A stretch of 64,000 nucleotides of DNA from Haladaptatus sp. QDMS2 (GCF_029338295.1 NZ_CP119791.1:1736001-1800000), one strand, 5' to 3'; shown: positions 8,199-17,209, numbered from the stretch's first letter. Notes: generated by a model not told the origin, from the sequence alone. Program-made: numbers and translations.

Positions 8199-9046
8199 GC
8201 ACGCTCGACCGCATCATCGACACCGTCGCCGAGACGGCCCCCGACATCCGCGAGGGGCTGACCGGGCGGCGCACCTACGAAGAAGAGGAAAATCCGTCCG
8301 GGGAGGCCCAACTCGCGGCCGACCTCTACGCGGACGAACTCCTCAGTGAGCGGCTGCTCTCACTCGACGGTGTCGCGACCTACGCCTCGGAAGAACGCGA
8401 CGACATCGACGGGAACCCAGACGACGACGACGGCTTCCACCTCGCGTGTGACCCGCTCGACGGGTCCTCGAACCTGAAGTCCAACAACTCGATGGGGACG
8501 ATTCTCGGCGTCTACGACGCACCCATCCCCGCGAGCGGACGGGACCTCGTCGCGGCCGCCTACGTCCTCTTTGGGCCCATCACGACGATGGTCGTCGCCC
8601 GTGACGGCGCGGTGACCGAGTACGTCATCGAAGACGGTGGCAAGCGCGTCGTCAAAGACGACCTGACGCTACCCGACGACCCCGTCACCTACGGCTTTGG
8701 CGGGCGCGTCCCCGAGTGGACGCCCGCGTTCACCGAGTTCGCCCGAGAAATCGAGCAGGAACTCAAACTGCGCTACGGCGGCGCGATGATCGGCGACGTG
8801 AATCAGGTGCTCACCTACGGGGGCATCTTCGCCTACCCGAGCCTGCAGTCGCGTCCCGAGGGGAAACTTCGCCTCCAGTTCGAGGGGAACCCCATTGCCT
8901 ACATCGTCGAAGCTGCGGGTGGCCGCTCATCCGATGGCAGCCAGTCGCTGCTCGACGTGGAAGCGACCGAACTCCACCAGCGAGTGCCGGTTCACGTCGG
9001 CAATTCTCGCCTCATCGACCGGCTCGAAGCCGCACTCGCCGACTGA
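8195..9046 (+). CDS. fbp: Fructose-1,6-bisphosphatase, class 1
   Basis: 283 residues from the ATG at 8195, which overlaps the aldolase stop (ATGA). Metal and substrate motifs of the FBPase/inositol phosphatase fold are present: Glu of [16 protein letters not shown], the Lys/Tyr-rich region [17 protein letters not shown], and [21 protein letters not shown]. It dephosphorylates fructose 1,6-bisphosphate. Coupled translation with the aldolase gives a two-gene operon that drives triose phosphates to hexose phosphate. The same frame is open upstream to 7841, but that stretch is the shadow of the aldolase gene. Confidence 0.93.
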   Translation: MSTLDRIIDTVAETAPDIREGLTGRRTYEEEENPSGEAQLAADLYADELLSERLLSLDGVATYASEERDDIDGNPDDDDGFHLACDPLDGSSNLKSNNSMGTILGVYDAPIPASGRDLVAAAYVLFGPITTMVVARDGAVTEYVIEDGGKRVVKDDLTLPDDPVTYGFGGRVPEWTPAFTEFAREIEQELKLRYGGAMIGDVNQVLTYGGIFAYPSLQSRPEGKLRLQFEGNPIAYIVEAAGGRSSDGSQSLLDVEATELHQRVPVHVGNSRLIDRLEAALAD

Positions 9047-9112
9047 GGGGCGTATAACCCTCATCAATTTTCAAGGGAAACGGTTTCAATCCCCTACCGC
9101 CTCTGCTTTTTC

Positions 9113-10831
9113 ATGAAGGTCACCATCGCGAAGGGTGCGAGCGAGGAGGAGGCCGCCGCCATTGCGGAGGCACTCGCCCAGAACTTCCGAAACGAAGTCG
9201 AGGTGTACGTTCGCGGGGCAGAGGAACCCGCCGCCACGGCAGACGGCAGCGACCTGCCCAAACCGGAGTCGGAACCCGAAGCAGACGACTTCGGCCCGAC
9301 CGAGCGCGAGGGGGAACTGTGGGCGGAAATCGAGGAAATCGAACTCGGCGGCCCAGAGAAGTACAAACAACGCCTGCCAGACCAGGGGAAACTGTTCGTC
9401 CGCGACCGGATGGACCTCTGGTTCGACGACGGCTTGCTGTTCGAAGATGGCAAGTTCGCCCAGTTCGACGCGGACGACCAGTTGCCAGCAGACGGCCTCA
9501 TCACCGGCGCGGCGGAGTTCGAAGGACGGGAAGTCCACTTCATGGCCAACGACTTCACGGTGAAAGCCGGGTCGATGGCCCGCCACGGCGTCGAGAAGTT
9601 CCTGCGGATGCAACAGCGTGCGCTCAAAAGTGGCAAGCCAGTCCTCTACCTGATGGACTCCTCGGGCGGGCGCATCGACCAGCAGACCGGCTTCTTCGCC
9701 AACCGCGAGGGTATCGGCAAATACTACTACAACCACTCGATGCTCTCGGGTCGCGTCCCGCAGATTTGCGTGCTCTACGGCCCGTGCATCGCTGGGGCGG
9801 CGTACACGCCAGTGTTCGCCGACTTCACCATCATGGTCGAGAAAATGAGCGCGATGGCCATCGCCTCCCCACGGATGGTCCAGATGGTCACCGGCGAGGA
9901 CATCTCGATGCAGGACCTCGGCGGCCCAGAGGTTCACGCAAAGGACACGGGGAGCGCAGACCTCGTCGCCCGCGACGAGGAACACGCCCGCGAACTCGGC
10001 GCGAAACTCATCTCCTACCTGCCCGACAACGCAGACGAGAAACCGCCGCGCGCTGAGCCAAAGCCGCCGGCGAAGTCGCCAGAGGGCATCGACGGCATGA
10101 TTCCACGAGAGCCAAATCGCGGCTACGACATGGTCGAACTTATCGAGCGCCTCGTGGACGCCGATTCCTTCTTCGAGTTGCAAGCCGAGTACGGCAAAGA
10201 AATCGTCACTGGCTTCGCCCGACTCGACGGTCGGCCAGTCGGCATCATCGCGAACCAGCCAGCCCACCGCGCGGGAGCCATCTTCCCGAAGGCCGCAGAG
10301 AAGGCCGCAGAATTCGTCTGGAAGTGTGACGCCTTCGACGTGCCGCTGCTCTACCTCTGTGACACGCCGGGATTCATGGCCGGGTCGCAGGTCGAAAAGG
10401 AGGGCATCTTAGAACAGGGGAAGAAGATGATTTACGCGACGTCTTCTGCGACGGTGCCAAAGCAATCGGTCGTCATCCGGAAGGCGTACGGGGCGGGCAT
10501 TTACGCCATGTCAGGACCGGCTTACGACCCCGAAAGCGTCATCGGTCTGCCGACGGGTGAAATCGGCATCATGGGGCCGGAGGCTGCCATTAATGCCGTC
10601 TATCGCAACCACTTAGACGCCATCGACGACCCAGAGGAACGGGCAAAGCGCACCGAGGAACTCCGCGAGGAGTACCGCCACGACATCGACATCCACCGCA
10701 TGGCGAGCGAAGTCGTCGTAGACGAAATCGTCCCCCCGAGTACGCTTCGCCAGGAACTCATCAACCGGTTCAACTTCTACGAAAACGTCGAAAAGGACCT
10801 GCCGAGCAAGAAGCACGGCACCATCCTCTAA
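9113..10831 (+). CDS. pccB: Acyl-CoA (propionyl-CoA type) carboxylase carboxyltransferase subunit
   Basis: 572 residues. Two crotonase-fold halves: the N-half with VLYLMDSSGGRIDQQTGFF and YGPCIAGAAYTP, and the C-half with ANQPAHRAGAIFPKAAEKAA, LCDTPGFMAGSQVEKEG and the biotin-side GAGIYAMSGPAYDP. It moves carboxyl from biotin to acetyl- or propionyl-CoA. No biotin carboxylase gene is in the window. The first 35 residues (VTIAKGASEEEAAAIAEAL) precede a Pro/Glu linker and do not belong to the carboxyltransferase fold; they resemble the small epsilon/PccX-type subunits of actinobacterial and haloarchaeal carboxylases. The product joins propionyl-CoA use to central metabolism. Confidence 0.9.
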   Translation: MKVTIAKGASEEEAAAIAEALAQNFRNEVEVYVRGAEEPAATADGSDLPKPESEPEADDFGPTEREGELWAEIEEIELGGPEKYKQRLPDQGKLFVRDRMDLWFDDGLLFEDGKFAQFDADDQLPADGLITGAAEFEGREVHFMANDFTVKAGSMARHGVEKFLRMQQRALKSGKPVLYLMDSSGGRIDQQTGFFANREGIGKYYYNHSMLSGRVPQICVLYGPCIAGAAYTPVFADFTIMVEKMSAMAIASPRMVQMVTGEDISMQDLGGPEVHAKDTGSADLVARDEEHARELGAKLISYLPDNADEKPPRAEPKPPAKSPEGIDGMIPREPNRGYDMVELIERLVDADSFFELQAEYGKEIVTGFARLDGRPVGIIANQPAHRAGAIFPKAAEKAAEFVWKCDAFDVPLLYLCDTPGFMAGSQVEKEGILEQGKKMIYATSSATVPKQSVVIRKAYGAGIYAMSGPAYDPESVIGLPTGEIGIMGPEAAINAVYRNHLDAIDDPEERAKRTEELREEYRHDIDIHRMASEVVVDEIVPPSTLRQELINRFNFYENVEKDLPSKKHGTIL

Positions 10832-10983
10832 ACTGCAAACTGACTGTATAGTTTTCAGAACCCTCTGCCCTTCCTGAGCGTTATGTCGCTGCTACAGCGA
10901 ATCGTCGCGTGTAAGCGACACGTAACTATGTGAGCGGTTTGCTTACTTGTTGCTGCCGTTGCGGTGCTGCGGAACGCTCCATA

Positions 10984-11011
10984 CGGCCGGTGTGTGAGAA
11001 CGCACCGGCCG
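10984..11011 (+). repeat. Perfect inverted repeat upstream of the DUF5658-like gene
   Basis: CGGCCGGTG (10984-10992) and CACCGGCCG (11003-11011) are exact complements. Two further pairs, one of them a G-U wobble, leave a 6-nt loop. It ends 27 nt before the ATG at 11038. It could be the terminator of the carboxylase gene or a 5'-UTR hairpin. Confidence 0.6.
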
Positions 11012-11037
11012 CTCCCGCGGAGCAACGAGTAATCCCT

Positions 11038-11433
11038 ATGTCCCACGCTGATGAGCCACGTCGACTCCCGCCGACGCCAGTCATAGAATCGCCCCACGCG
11101 TCTGTCCAATCGGATGGATGGATTAGCCGCGTGCTTGGTCCCGTCCAGTACAAGATGTGGTTCGTCGTGCTCAGTGCGATGATCGCGGACGTACTCTTGA
11201 CGATGTACGGCCTTCAGCTCGGCCTGACAGAAGTGAACCCCGTGGCGGTGCGCGCTATGGAGCTGTTTGGATACGCAGGACTTGGGTTACTCAAGACGGT
11301 GGCAATCGGAATTGGACTGCTGTGCTGGTTCCTCACGCCGCCGCAATACGCGCCTGTGGTCCCGGTTGGACTCGCAGCACCGTCCATCGTGGCGGTGTGC
11401 ATCAATACGGCACTCGTTTTATACGTGATGTGA
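11038..11433 (+). CDS. Membrane protein, DUF5658-like
   Basis: 131 residues from the ATG at 11038 (MSHADEPRRLPP). The frame is open to 10930, but the extra 36 residues are Cys/Arg-rich and cover a hairpin. About 40 soluble residues are followed by three membrane segments, including FVVLSAMIADVLLTMYGLQ and LGLTEVNPVAVRAME, the signature I associate with the DUF5658 family. Function unknown. It ends 4 nt before the convergent maoC stop. Confidence 0.75.
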   Translation: MSHADEPRRLPPTPVIESPHASVQSDGWISRVLGPVQYKMWFVVLSAMIADVLLTMYGLQLGLTEVNPVAVRAMELFGYAGLGLLKTVAIGIGLLCWFLTPPQYAPVVPVGLAAPSIVAVCINTALVLYVM

Positions 11434-11437
11434 GTCG

Positions 11438-11890
11438 CTATTCGGATGGTTTCTTGAGCGACAGCGCGGTCCGGTCGAACTCACAGACCAGTTCGTCGTC
11501 CTGATTCAACACTTCGACGTGCATCGTCACGACGCCGCGTTCACCGTCCGAGGTCTCGCGTTTGTCCGTGACCGTGGTCTGCGCCCGAAGCGTGTCGCCG
11601 TGGAACACTGGTTTCGGGTGGCTGACGTTATCGTAGGAGAGGTTCGCCACGATGGTCCCGTCGGTGGTGTCGGGGATGGTGAGGCCGACGGCGAGGCTCA
11701 TCGTGTAGAGCCCATTTACGAGGCGACGGCCGAACTGCGTCTCTTTGGCGAACTCCTTATCCAGGTGGAGCGGTTGCTGGTTCATCGTCATGTCGCAGAA
11801 CGTCTGGTTGTCGCTCTCTGAGACGGTGCGATGTTTCTCGTGTTCGATTGTTTCCCCGACCTCGAACTCCTCGTAATATCTGCCAGTCAT
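11438..11890 (-). CDS. MaoC-family hot-dog hydratase/dehydratase
   Basis: 150 residues, a single hot-dog domain. The hydratase motif is present as the Asp/His region FCDMTMNQQPLHLDKEFA followed by GRRLVNGLYTMSLAVGL. Such proteins hydrate enoyl-CoA thioesters. Within 5.5 kb lie a CitE/HpcH-type lyase, glutamate dehydrogenase and an acyl-CoA carboxylase subunit. Haloarchaeal mesaconyl-CoA hydratase of the methylaspartate cycle also belongs to the MaoC group but is longer, so the exact substrate is open. Confidence 0.85.
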   Translation of the reverse strand: MTGRYYEEFEVGETIEHEKHRTVSESDNQTFCDMTMNQQPLHLDKEFAKETQFGRRLVNGLYTMSLAVGLTIPDTTDGTIVANLSYDNVSHPKPVFHGDTLRAQTTVTDKRETSDGERGVVTMHVEVLNQDDELVCEFDRTALSLKKPSE

Positions 11891-12032
11891 AGTCCCAGTT
11901 GCGTGCAGTGAGGTGAAAAATCCCGTCGATTTTCCAGAAGACTTTACCGATGGTAGATATATGTTGGCACGTCACATGACGGGGCCGTCGTGCGGTGGAG
12001 CGGCGCGGCGGTTCCGAACTTGACAGAACAGT

Positions 12033-12518
12033 TTGAATTCGAACCGTGTACGCACGATTCTCATTGCAGCGCTCGCCATGACGGCCACCTTCGCCGGGGT
12101 CGTCACCGCAGAACCATCGGCCGTCGTCGAGGCCGACCCCACCGCGTCGGGCGCGGACGCGAACCACAAGGTGTTCGTCGTCGTCGACGAGCAGACCCAG
12201 GGACGCTTTACGAATCTCACCGTCGATTACGGCGACAGCGGCGTCGACGTGAGCAGTATCGAGAAGACAGACATCACGCGGATGAGCATCGACCGGAGGA
12301 GTTCGATAGACGGGATTCGGACGAGCGAGCAACTTACCTACAGCGTCGAGGGCGTCTCACCAAGCGCCGAGGGCACGGCGGTTACCATCCAGATGACCGG
12401 GCAAAACCAGTTGAGCGCGGGCGACGAGGTAGTGCTCGTCCTCGGCGGCGTGACCAACCCCGAGAAGGGTTGCGCAACTGCTACAAAATTCGGTAGCATT
12501 AAGTATCGAACAGTATAA
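12033..12518 (+). pseudogene. Secreted protein gene truncated by an IS607-type insertion
   Basis: The readable product is 161 residues: a Sec-type signal peptide (MNSNRVRTILIAALAMTATFAG, cleavage near residue 26) and a beta-rich extracellular domain (VFVVVDEQTQGRFTNLTVDYGD; VEGVSPSAEGTAVTIQMTG; VVLVLGGVTNPEKG). After GGVTNPEKG at about 12468 the frame runs into the left end of the insertion element and reads only CATATKFGSIKYRTV before stopping. Domains of this kind normally continue with at least one more strand, so the C-terminus has been lost. If 12467/12468 is joined to the GG at 14938 the frame stays open for 30 codons (GTFNIPAPDE...), but that ending runs into the next gene and is unproven. 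Confidence 0.6.
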
Positions 12519-12529
12519 TATGGGCGTGT

Positions 12530-13156
12530 ATGCCTCGGTCGTACTCCGTTGGAGAGTTTGCAGACGAGTTAGGAGTACACCGTCAAACCGTCAAGAGCTG
12601 GTGTCGTGACGAGAAAATCGACTTCACACGCACACCCGGCGGTCACCGAAGAATCCCTCACCGAGAACTCCTGAGACTCTCAGGAGACACACAACCAACC
12701 GATAAAGTCGCCATCTACGGACGTGTTTCAGGCCACGCTCAGACCAAAGACGGCGACCTCGACCGCCAACTCGAATCCCTCACCGAATACGCACACGACC
12801 ACGGATGGAGCATCGAAAACAAATACTCCGACGTAGGAAGCGGCCTCAACGAGAACCGTCGTGGACTGAACAAACTCTTGGACGACGCTGAAAACGCCGA
12901 CTACGGGCGCGTTCTCGTGACCTATCAAGACAGGCTCACCCGGTTCGGATTCTCCTACCTCGAACGCCTCCTCGACCAGTACGGTGTCGAAATCACCGTC
13001 ATCAACGAAGAGACGGACAAGTCTGCACATGAAGAACTCGTTGACGACCTGCTCCAACTCGTCGCCAGTTTCGCAGGAAAACTCTACGGAATGCGTTCCT
13101 CGAAATGCAAACGAATCGTTGAAACCGTAGAATCTGAGGTGGCAACCGATGAGTAG
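12530..13156 (+). CDS. tnpA: IS607-family serine recombinase (transposase)
   Basis: 208 residues, full length. The N-terminal MerR-like helix-turn-helix is YSVGEFADELGVHRQTVKSW with TPGGHRRIP. The serine recombinase catalytic domain follows: IYGRVSGHAQ holds the nucleophilic Ser, then DRQLESLTEYA, VLVTYQDRLTRFG with the Arg residues, and FAGKLYGMRSSK. It mobilises the element through a covalent serine intermediate. A TATA-like agtataata lies about 20 bp before the start. The last 8 bp overlap tnpB. Nothing is broken, so the enzyme may be active. Confidence 0.93.
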   Translation: MPRSYSVGEFADELGVHRQTVKSWCRDEKIDFTRTPGGHRRIPHRELLRLSGDTQPTDKVAIYGRVSGHAQTKDGDLDRQLESLTEYAHDHGWSIENKYSDVGSGLNENRRGLNKLLDDAENADYGRVLVTYQDRLTRFGFSYLERLLDQYGVEITVINEETDKSAHEELVDDLLQLVASFAGKLYGMRSSKCKRIVETVESEVATDE

Positions 13157-14933
13157 CCACCTCTCACTCCCGATTCGACTCTCCTTCGAGGAGCGAGAGC
13201 GACATGCTCGGTTAGACACGCTCACGAATAGCGTTGCAAATGCGCTCATCGAGCGATACTGGACGCCTGAACACCTCACCGGGATTGACGACTACTCGTA
13301 TCAAGCATGGAAATACTTCGATGAGGCCGAAGTGTTCGCAGACGTTGACCTGTATCTCCCGAGCCGGTACAAGCGATGTGTGATGCAGAAAGTCGGAGAA
13401 ACACTCCGAAGTCACGCAGACAAACGCAAAGCGTTCCAATCCATCCACGCGGTTCTCCCCGACCACAAGATTCGACGCATCCACACCCGCCGAATCAAAG
13501 AACGACTCTGGAACTCAGAGAAATACATCAAATCTGGATACGTTGATTTGCTCATCGGCCAACTTAACTCGTATTACGACCGCCACGGGCGGTTTCCAGA
13601 GTCGTATTTTGAGATGCAAGAGTGTCCCTCGTACTCGAAAGGTGTGCTTCCGTACTCCGCTGACGATGGGCCGACATCAGGGCAGGCTGTCAAATACGCA
13701 TACGACGAAGATACACAAATACTCACAGTCAATCTCAAAACTCCTGATACAGTCGAACCTGAGACTCGTGGCGATTGGACGTGGACGGAACACGAACTTG
13801 GGGGATACGAAGCGTTCCACGAACTGCTCGAACACGGTAGCCTCTCCGCACCTTCGTTCCACCCCACCCAAACGAAAACCGGGGACGAATACTACGAATT
13901 AGTGTTCCCAATCGAGGTCGAACACCAATCGAAACCAGAGGACGTGGAAACCGTCTTGGCAATTGACGGAGGCCTCAGAAAAGACGCTACTGCCGTTGTC
14001 GTGAACACAGACGAAGAGCAAATATCCACTCCGTATTTCATACAGAACACGGAGCGCGAACGGATGCGAAACCTCGCTCGTGAACGAAACCACCTCAACT
14101 CCAAGTTAGCATATTTGCGTCGAGAAGGACGCGACCACACGAACTCGTTCAAACACGTGCAGGCAGAGTACGAGCGAGTGAACAACAAAATTCGGCATAA
14201 GCGTGAGCAGTTAGTTCACGACGTGGCGAACCAAGTCCTCGCCATCGCGCTCGTGTACGACGTTGATGGGATTGTTCACGAAGACTTACGCAGCCTGTCA
14301 CCGCCGCGTGGTGAGGGACAGTTGTCGTGGGAACTTAGTTCGTGGGCACGTCGTGAAATCATCTCGAAAATCGAGTACAGGGCGGACATCGCCGGATTGC
14401 ACGTAGAGAAGGTGCGTCCGGGCAACACGAGCCGGTCGTGCCCCCGGTGCGGCTCCACGGGTCACACTACGAAGTCGCCTGACCACGCATTCGAGGTGTG
14501 GTGGGGCGGTCACTTCCGGTGTGACAACGCCCGGTGTGGCTTTCAGGCCGACCGGGACTACGGTGGCGCGGTCAACGTAGCTCGCGTGTTCTTCAGCGAT
14601 TCAGCAACACTGGACCACGATTTCACGTCTTCCTATACGGGGGGTTCTGAAATCGTGCCAGTTAGCCGTTCTGCTGGTGAGCGAAGCTGCGCTTCGCGAT
14701 CCTCGGCAGCGTTCGATGCTGCCGGTGGCCCGCGTCTCGCGTTCGGTACTGCTCCTGTAGCGTATATCGGACAGTCGAAAGTGGTGACTGCTGGTGGTGG
14801 GTCGTGCTTGATAGCGCCCGCTGTCACCCCGACAGAGACGAAAAACAATAGTAGCAAACCTTCCGCGTCAAGCCCAGCGATGCTTGGAACGACCCGTTTT
14901 GCACGAGTCACTACCAATTGCTGCCGAAAATAG
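13149..14933 (+). CDS. tnpB: TnpB RNA-guided nuclease of the IS607-type element
   Basis: 594 residues. All RuvC-like parts are present: first Asp in ETVLAIDGGLRKDAT (about residue 275), Glu in DGIVHEDLRSLSP (about 380), zinc ribbon CPRCG...CDNARCG (about 435-460) and final Asp in FQADRDYGGAVNVAR (about 465). TnpB proteins are guide-RNA-directed DNA endonucleases that help the element persist. The last 110 residues (after VFFSDSATLDHDF) are low-complexity Ser/Ala/Gly/Thr, cover two DNA hairpins, and probably coincide with the guide RNA at the element's right end. The start overlaps the tnpA stop by 8 bp. Confidence 0.93.
   Translation: MSSHLSLPIRLSFEERERHARLDTLTNSVANALIERYWTPEHLTGIDDYSYQAWKYFDEAEVFADVDLYLPSRYKRCVMQKVGETLRSHADKRKAFQSIHAVLPDHKIRRIHTRRIKERLWNSEKYIKSGYVDLLIGQLNSYYDRHGRFPESYFEMQECPSYSKGVLPYSADDGPTSGQAVKYAYDEDTQILTVNLKTPDTVEPETRGDWTWTEHELGGYEAFHELLEHGSLSAPSFHPTQTKTGDEYYELVFPIEVEHQSKPEDVETVLAIDGGLRKDATAVVVNTDEEQISTPYFIQNTERERMRNLARERNHLNSKLAYLRREGRDHTNSFKHVQAEYERVNNKIRHKREQLVHDVANQVLAIALVYDVDGIVHEDLRSLSPPRGEGQLSWELSSWARREIISKIEYRADIAGLHVEKVRPGNTSRSCPRCGSTGHTTKSPDHAFEVWWGGHFRCDNARCGFQADRDYGGAVNVARVFFSDSATLDHDFTSSYTGGSEIVPVSRSAGERSCASRSSAAFDAAGGPRLAFGTAPVAYIGQSKVVTAGGGSCLIAPAVTPTETKNNSSKPSASSPAMLGTTRFARVTTNCCRK
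14681..14724 (+). ncRNA. Paired hairpins in the tnpB tail, candidate guide (omega/re) RNA segment
   Basis: Two adjacent perfect stems: GCGAAGC/GCTTCGC (14681-14687, 14691-14697, 3-nt loop) and CGGCAGC/GCTGCCG (14704-14710, 14718-14724, 7-nt loop). In characterised TnpB systems the guide RNA scaffold lies at the 3' end of tnpB and runs to the element end, with the guide taken from flanking DNA. Position fits that model; RNA evidence is lacking. Confidence 0.45.
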
Positions 14934-14972
14934 GCACGGTACGTTCAACATCCCCGCGCCCGACGAACCCGT

Positions 14973-15824
14973 ATGGCACGCAGAAGCGTTCTGTTCTCCC
15001 CGGGCGACCGCCCGGAAATGATGCGGAAAGCACCCGGTATCGGCGCTGACGTGGTCATCTTCGACTTGGAAGACGCGGTAGCACCGGAGCGCAAAGCCGA
15101 GGCACGCGACGCCGTCTCCGCCGTCCTTACCGACGACGAGTTCGACCCCGATTGCGAAGTCTGTGTTCGCGTGAACCCCATCGGCACCGTCACCGAGGAC
15201 GACCTCGACGGGATTCTGCAGGGGGACTCACGACTCGACGCTATCATGCTGCCGAAGGCGACGGGAGCTGGCGACGTGGACACGCTCGATGAGCTGCTAC
15301 AGGACCGTGGGTACGACCTCCCGGTGTTTTCGCTGGTCGAATCGGCCGCAGGCGTCCTGAACGCAGCCGACATCGCCGCCGCGAGCGCGACTTCGGCGCT
15401 CGTCTTCGGCGCAGAAGACCTGGCCGCAGACCTCGGCGCGACCCGGACCGAGGAGGGGACCGAAGTGCTCTACGCCCGTGAACACGCCGTCCTCGCGGCG
15501 AGCGCCGCGGGTGTCGATGCCATCGACACGGTCCACACGGCGATTCGCGACACGGAAGGACTCAGAGCGGAGACGGAGTTCGCCATCCAGCTCGGCTACG
15601 ACGGGAAGATGGCCATCCATCCCTCGCAGGTGACGGTCATCAACGAAGCGTTCACGCCCGAACCCGAGCGCGTCGAGTGGGCAAAAACCGTACTCACTGC
15701 GCGCGACGAGGCCGCCGTGGAGGGCCGAGGGGTGTTCCGTGTCAACGACGAGATGATAGACGCGCCACTCATCGCGCAGGCAGAGCGGATTGTCGAGCGA
15801 GCGCGGGCCGCAAATCTGCTCTAG
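14973..15824 (+). CDS. HpcH/HpaI-CitE-like lyase (malyl-CoA / methylmalyl-CoA lyase type)
   Basis: 283 residues, TIM barrel of the CitE superfamily. Visible motifs: RSVLFSPGDRPEMM (CoA/phosphate side), VIFDLEDAVAPERK with the metal ligands, VCVRVNPIGT with catalytic Arg, IMLPKATG, LVESAAGVLNA with the metal Glu, and FGAEDLAADLGAT with the metal Asp. The C-terminal GYDGKMAIHPSQV is typical. It splits or joins acyl-CoA and glyoxylate or related partners. The MaoC hydratase upstream and glutamate dehydrogenase downstream suggest a link to the methylaspartate cycle; this is inference. The IS607-type element ends about 35 bp before its start and may have displaced its promoter. Confidence 0.85.
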   Translation: MARRSVLFSPGDRPEMMRKAPGIGADVVIFDLEDAVAPERKAEARDAVSAVLTDDEFDPDCEVCVRVNPIGTVTEDDLDGILQGDSRLDAIMLPKATGAGDVDTLDELLQDRGYDLPVFSLVESAAGVLNAADIAAASATSALVFGAEDLAADLGATRTEEGTEVLYAREHAVLAASAAGVDAIDTVHTAIRDTEGLRAETEFAIQLGYDGKMAIHPSQVTVINEAFTPEPERVEWAKTVLTARDEAAVEGRGVFRVNDEMIDAPLIAQAERIVERARAANLL

Positions 15825-15887
15825 GGGAGGCTACTGTCGGCAGATTTGCCGGTACGCTTAACCGTCGCGTGTTCCATTCTAACAGGT

Positions 15888-17144
15888 ATGACAGAAGAGG
15901 CGAACCCATTCGAAAGTCTTCAGCGGCAAATCGACAACGCGTCTCAGTTTCTCGACGTTCGCAAAGACGTTCTCGAACGACTCAAACACCCCGAACGAGT
16001 TCTCGAAACGAACTTGAGTGTGAAGATGGACGACGGGAGCATCGGCGTTTTCAAAGCGTTCCGGTCGCAGTTCAACGGCGACCGTGGCCCCTACAAGGGT
16101 GGCATTCGGTACCACCCGGGCGTCACCCGCGACGAAGTAAAGGCCCTCTCCGGGTGGATGGTGTACAAGTGTGCGGTCGTGGACATCCCCTACGGCGGCG
16201 GCAAGGGCGGCATCGTCATCGACCCGAAAGCATACTCAGAAGGTGAACTAGAACGCATCACGCGGTCGTTCGCGAAGGAACTGCGCCCGCTCATCGGAGA
16301 GGACCGCGACATCCCCGCACCGGACGTGAACACGGGCCAGCGGGAGATGAACTGGATTAAGGACACCTACGAGACCTTAGAGAACACGACCGCGCCGGGC
16401 GTCGTGACGGGGAAAGCCCTCGAAAGCGGCGGCAGCGAGGGGCGCGTCGAGGCGACCGGCCGCTCGACCATGCTCACCGCCCGCGAGGCGTTCGACTACC
16501 TCGACATGGACATGAAAGGCGCGACGGTTGCGGTCCAGGGCTACGGGAACGCCGGGTCCATCGCCGCCTACCTCATCGAGGACCTCGGCGCAAACATCGT
16601 CGCCGTGAGCGACTCCTCGGGTGCGGTGTACAACCCCGACGGCCTAGACGCCCGCGCCGTCAAGGACTTCAAGAACGACACGGGGTCGGTCACCGGGTAC
16701 GACGAAGCCACCGAGGAGCTGTCGAACGAGGACCTCCTCACGCTCGACGTGGACCTGCTCGTCCCCGCGGCGCTCGAAAACGCCATCGACGGCGACCTCG
16801 CGAAAGACGTGAAGGCGGACGTCATCGTCGAGGCCGCGAACGGGCCGCTCACGCCGGAGGCAGACGACATTCTCACTGAAGCCGACGTCCACGTCTTCCC
16901 CGACATCCTCGCGAACGCGGGCGGCGTCACCGTCTCCTACTTCGAGTGGGTCCAGAACCGCCAGCGGTTCTACTGGGCAGAAGAGCGCGTGAACGACGAA
17001 CTGGAAACGGTCATCGTGAAGGCGTTCGACGACCTCGTGTCCGCCTACGAGAAACACGACCTGCCAAACTTCCGGACGGCGGCGTACGTCGTCGCCATCC
17101 GCCGGGTCGTGAAGGCGTTCGAAGAAGGCGGCACCTTCCCATAA
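15888..17144 (+). CDS. gdhA: Glutamate dehydrogenase (Glu/Leu/Phe/Val family)
   Basis: 418 residues from the ATG at 15888. N-terminal substrate domain with [25 protein letters not shown] (catalytic Lys region) and DIPAPDVNT. The NAD(P) Rossmann domain has [14 protein letters not shown] (about residue 217). The C-terminal [16 protein letters not shown] motif is complete. It interconverts glutamate and 2-oxoglutarate plus ammonia; cofactor choice cannot be read safely. An in-frame ATG at 15846 is rejected because its peptide is not conserved-looking and the spacing to the promoter is poor. Confidence 0.95.
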   Translation: MTEEANPFESLQRQIDNASQFLDVRKDVLERLKHPERVLETNLSVKMDDGSIGVFKAFRSQFNGDRGPYKGGIRYHPGVTRDEVKALSGWMVYKCAVVDIPYGGGKGGIVIDPKAYSEGELERITRSFAKELRPLIGEDRDIPAPDVNTGQREMNWIKDTYETLENTTAPGVVTGKALESGGSEGRVEATGRSTMLTAREAFDYLDMDMKGATVAVQGYGNAGSIAAYLIEDLGANIVAVSDSSGAVYNPDGLDARAVKDFKNDTGSVTGYDEATEELSNEDLLTLDVDLLVPAALENAIDGDLAKDVKADVIVEAANGPLTPEADDILTEADVHVFPDILANAGGVTVSYFEWVQNRQRFYWAEERVNDELETVIVKAFDDLVSAYEKHDLPNFRTAAYVVAIRRVVKAFEEGGTFP

Positions 17145-17209
17145 CCGCGCGGCATCCACGTTCTTGTCACCGCTAAGTCTATTATTCTAGACACTGAAAC
17201 TGTTCGAAC

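Larger units (their letters stand above)
12469..14937 (+). mobile_element. IS607-type insertion element with serine recombinase and TnpB
   Basis: About 2.47 kb carrying tnpA and tnpB in overlapping order. It interrupts the reading frame of the secreted protein at 12468. Both proposed edges lie at GG dinucleotides (12467-12468 and 14938-14939), the target preference known for IS607 recombinases. Just inside the edges, cggtagcatt on the left and the reverse-oriented ttgctgccg on the right form an imperfect inverted match (tgctaccgaa against tgctgccgaa). No target duplication is visible, as expected for this family. The exact ends are inferred. Confidence 0.7.

Noticed and set aside
9086-10267. 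393-codon antisense frame in the carboxyltransferase gene
   Set aside because: Composition shadow of a complete, recognisable gene.
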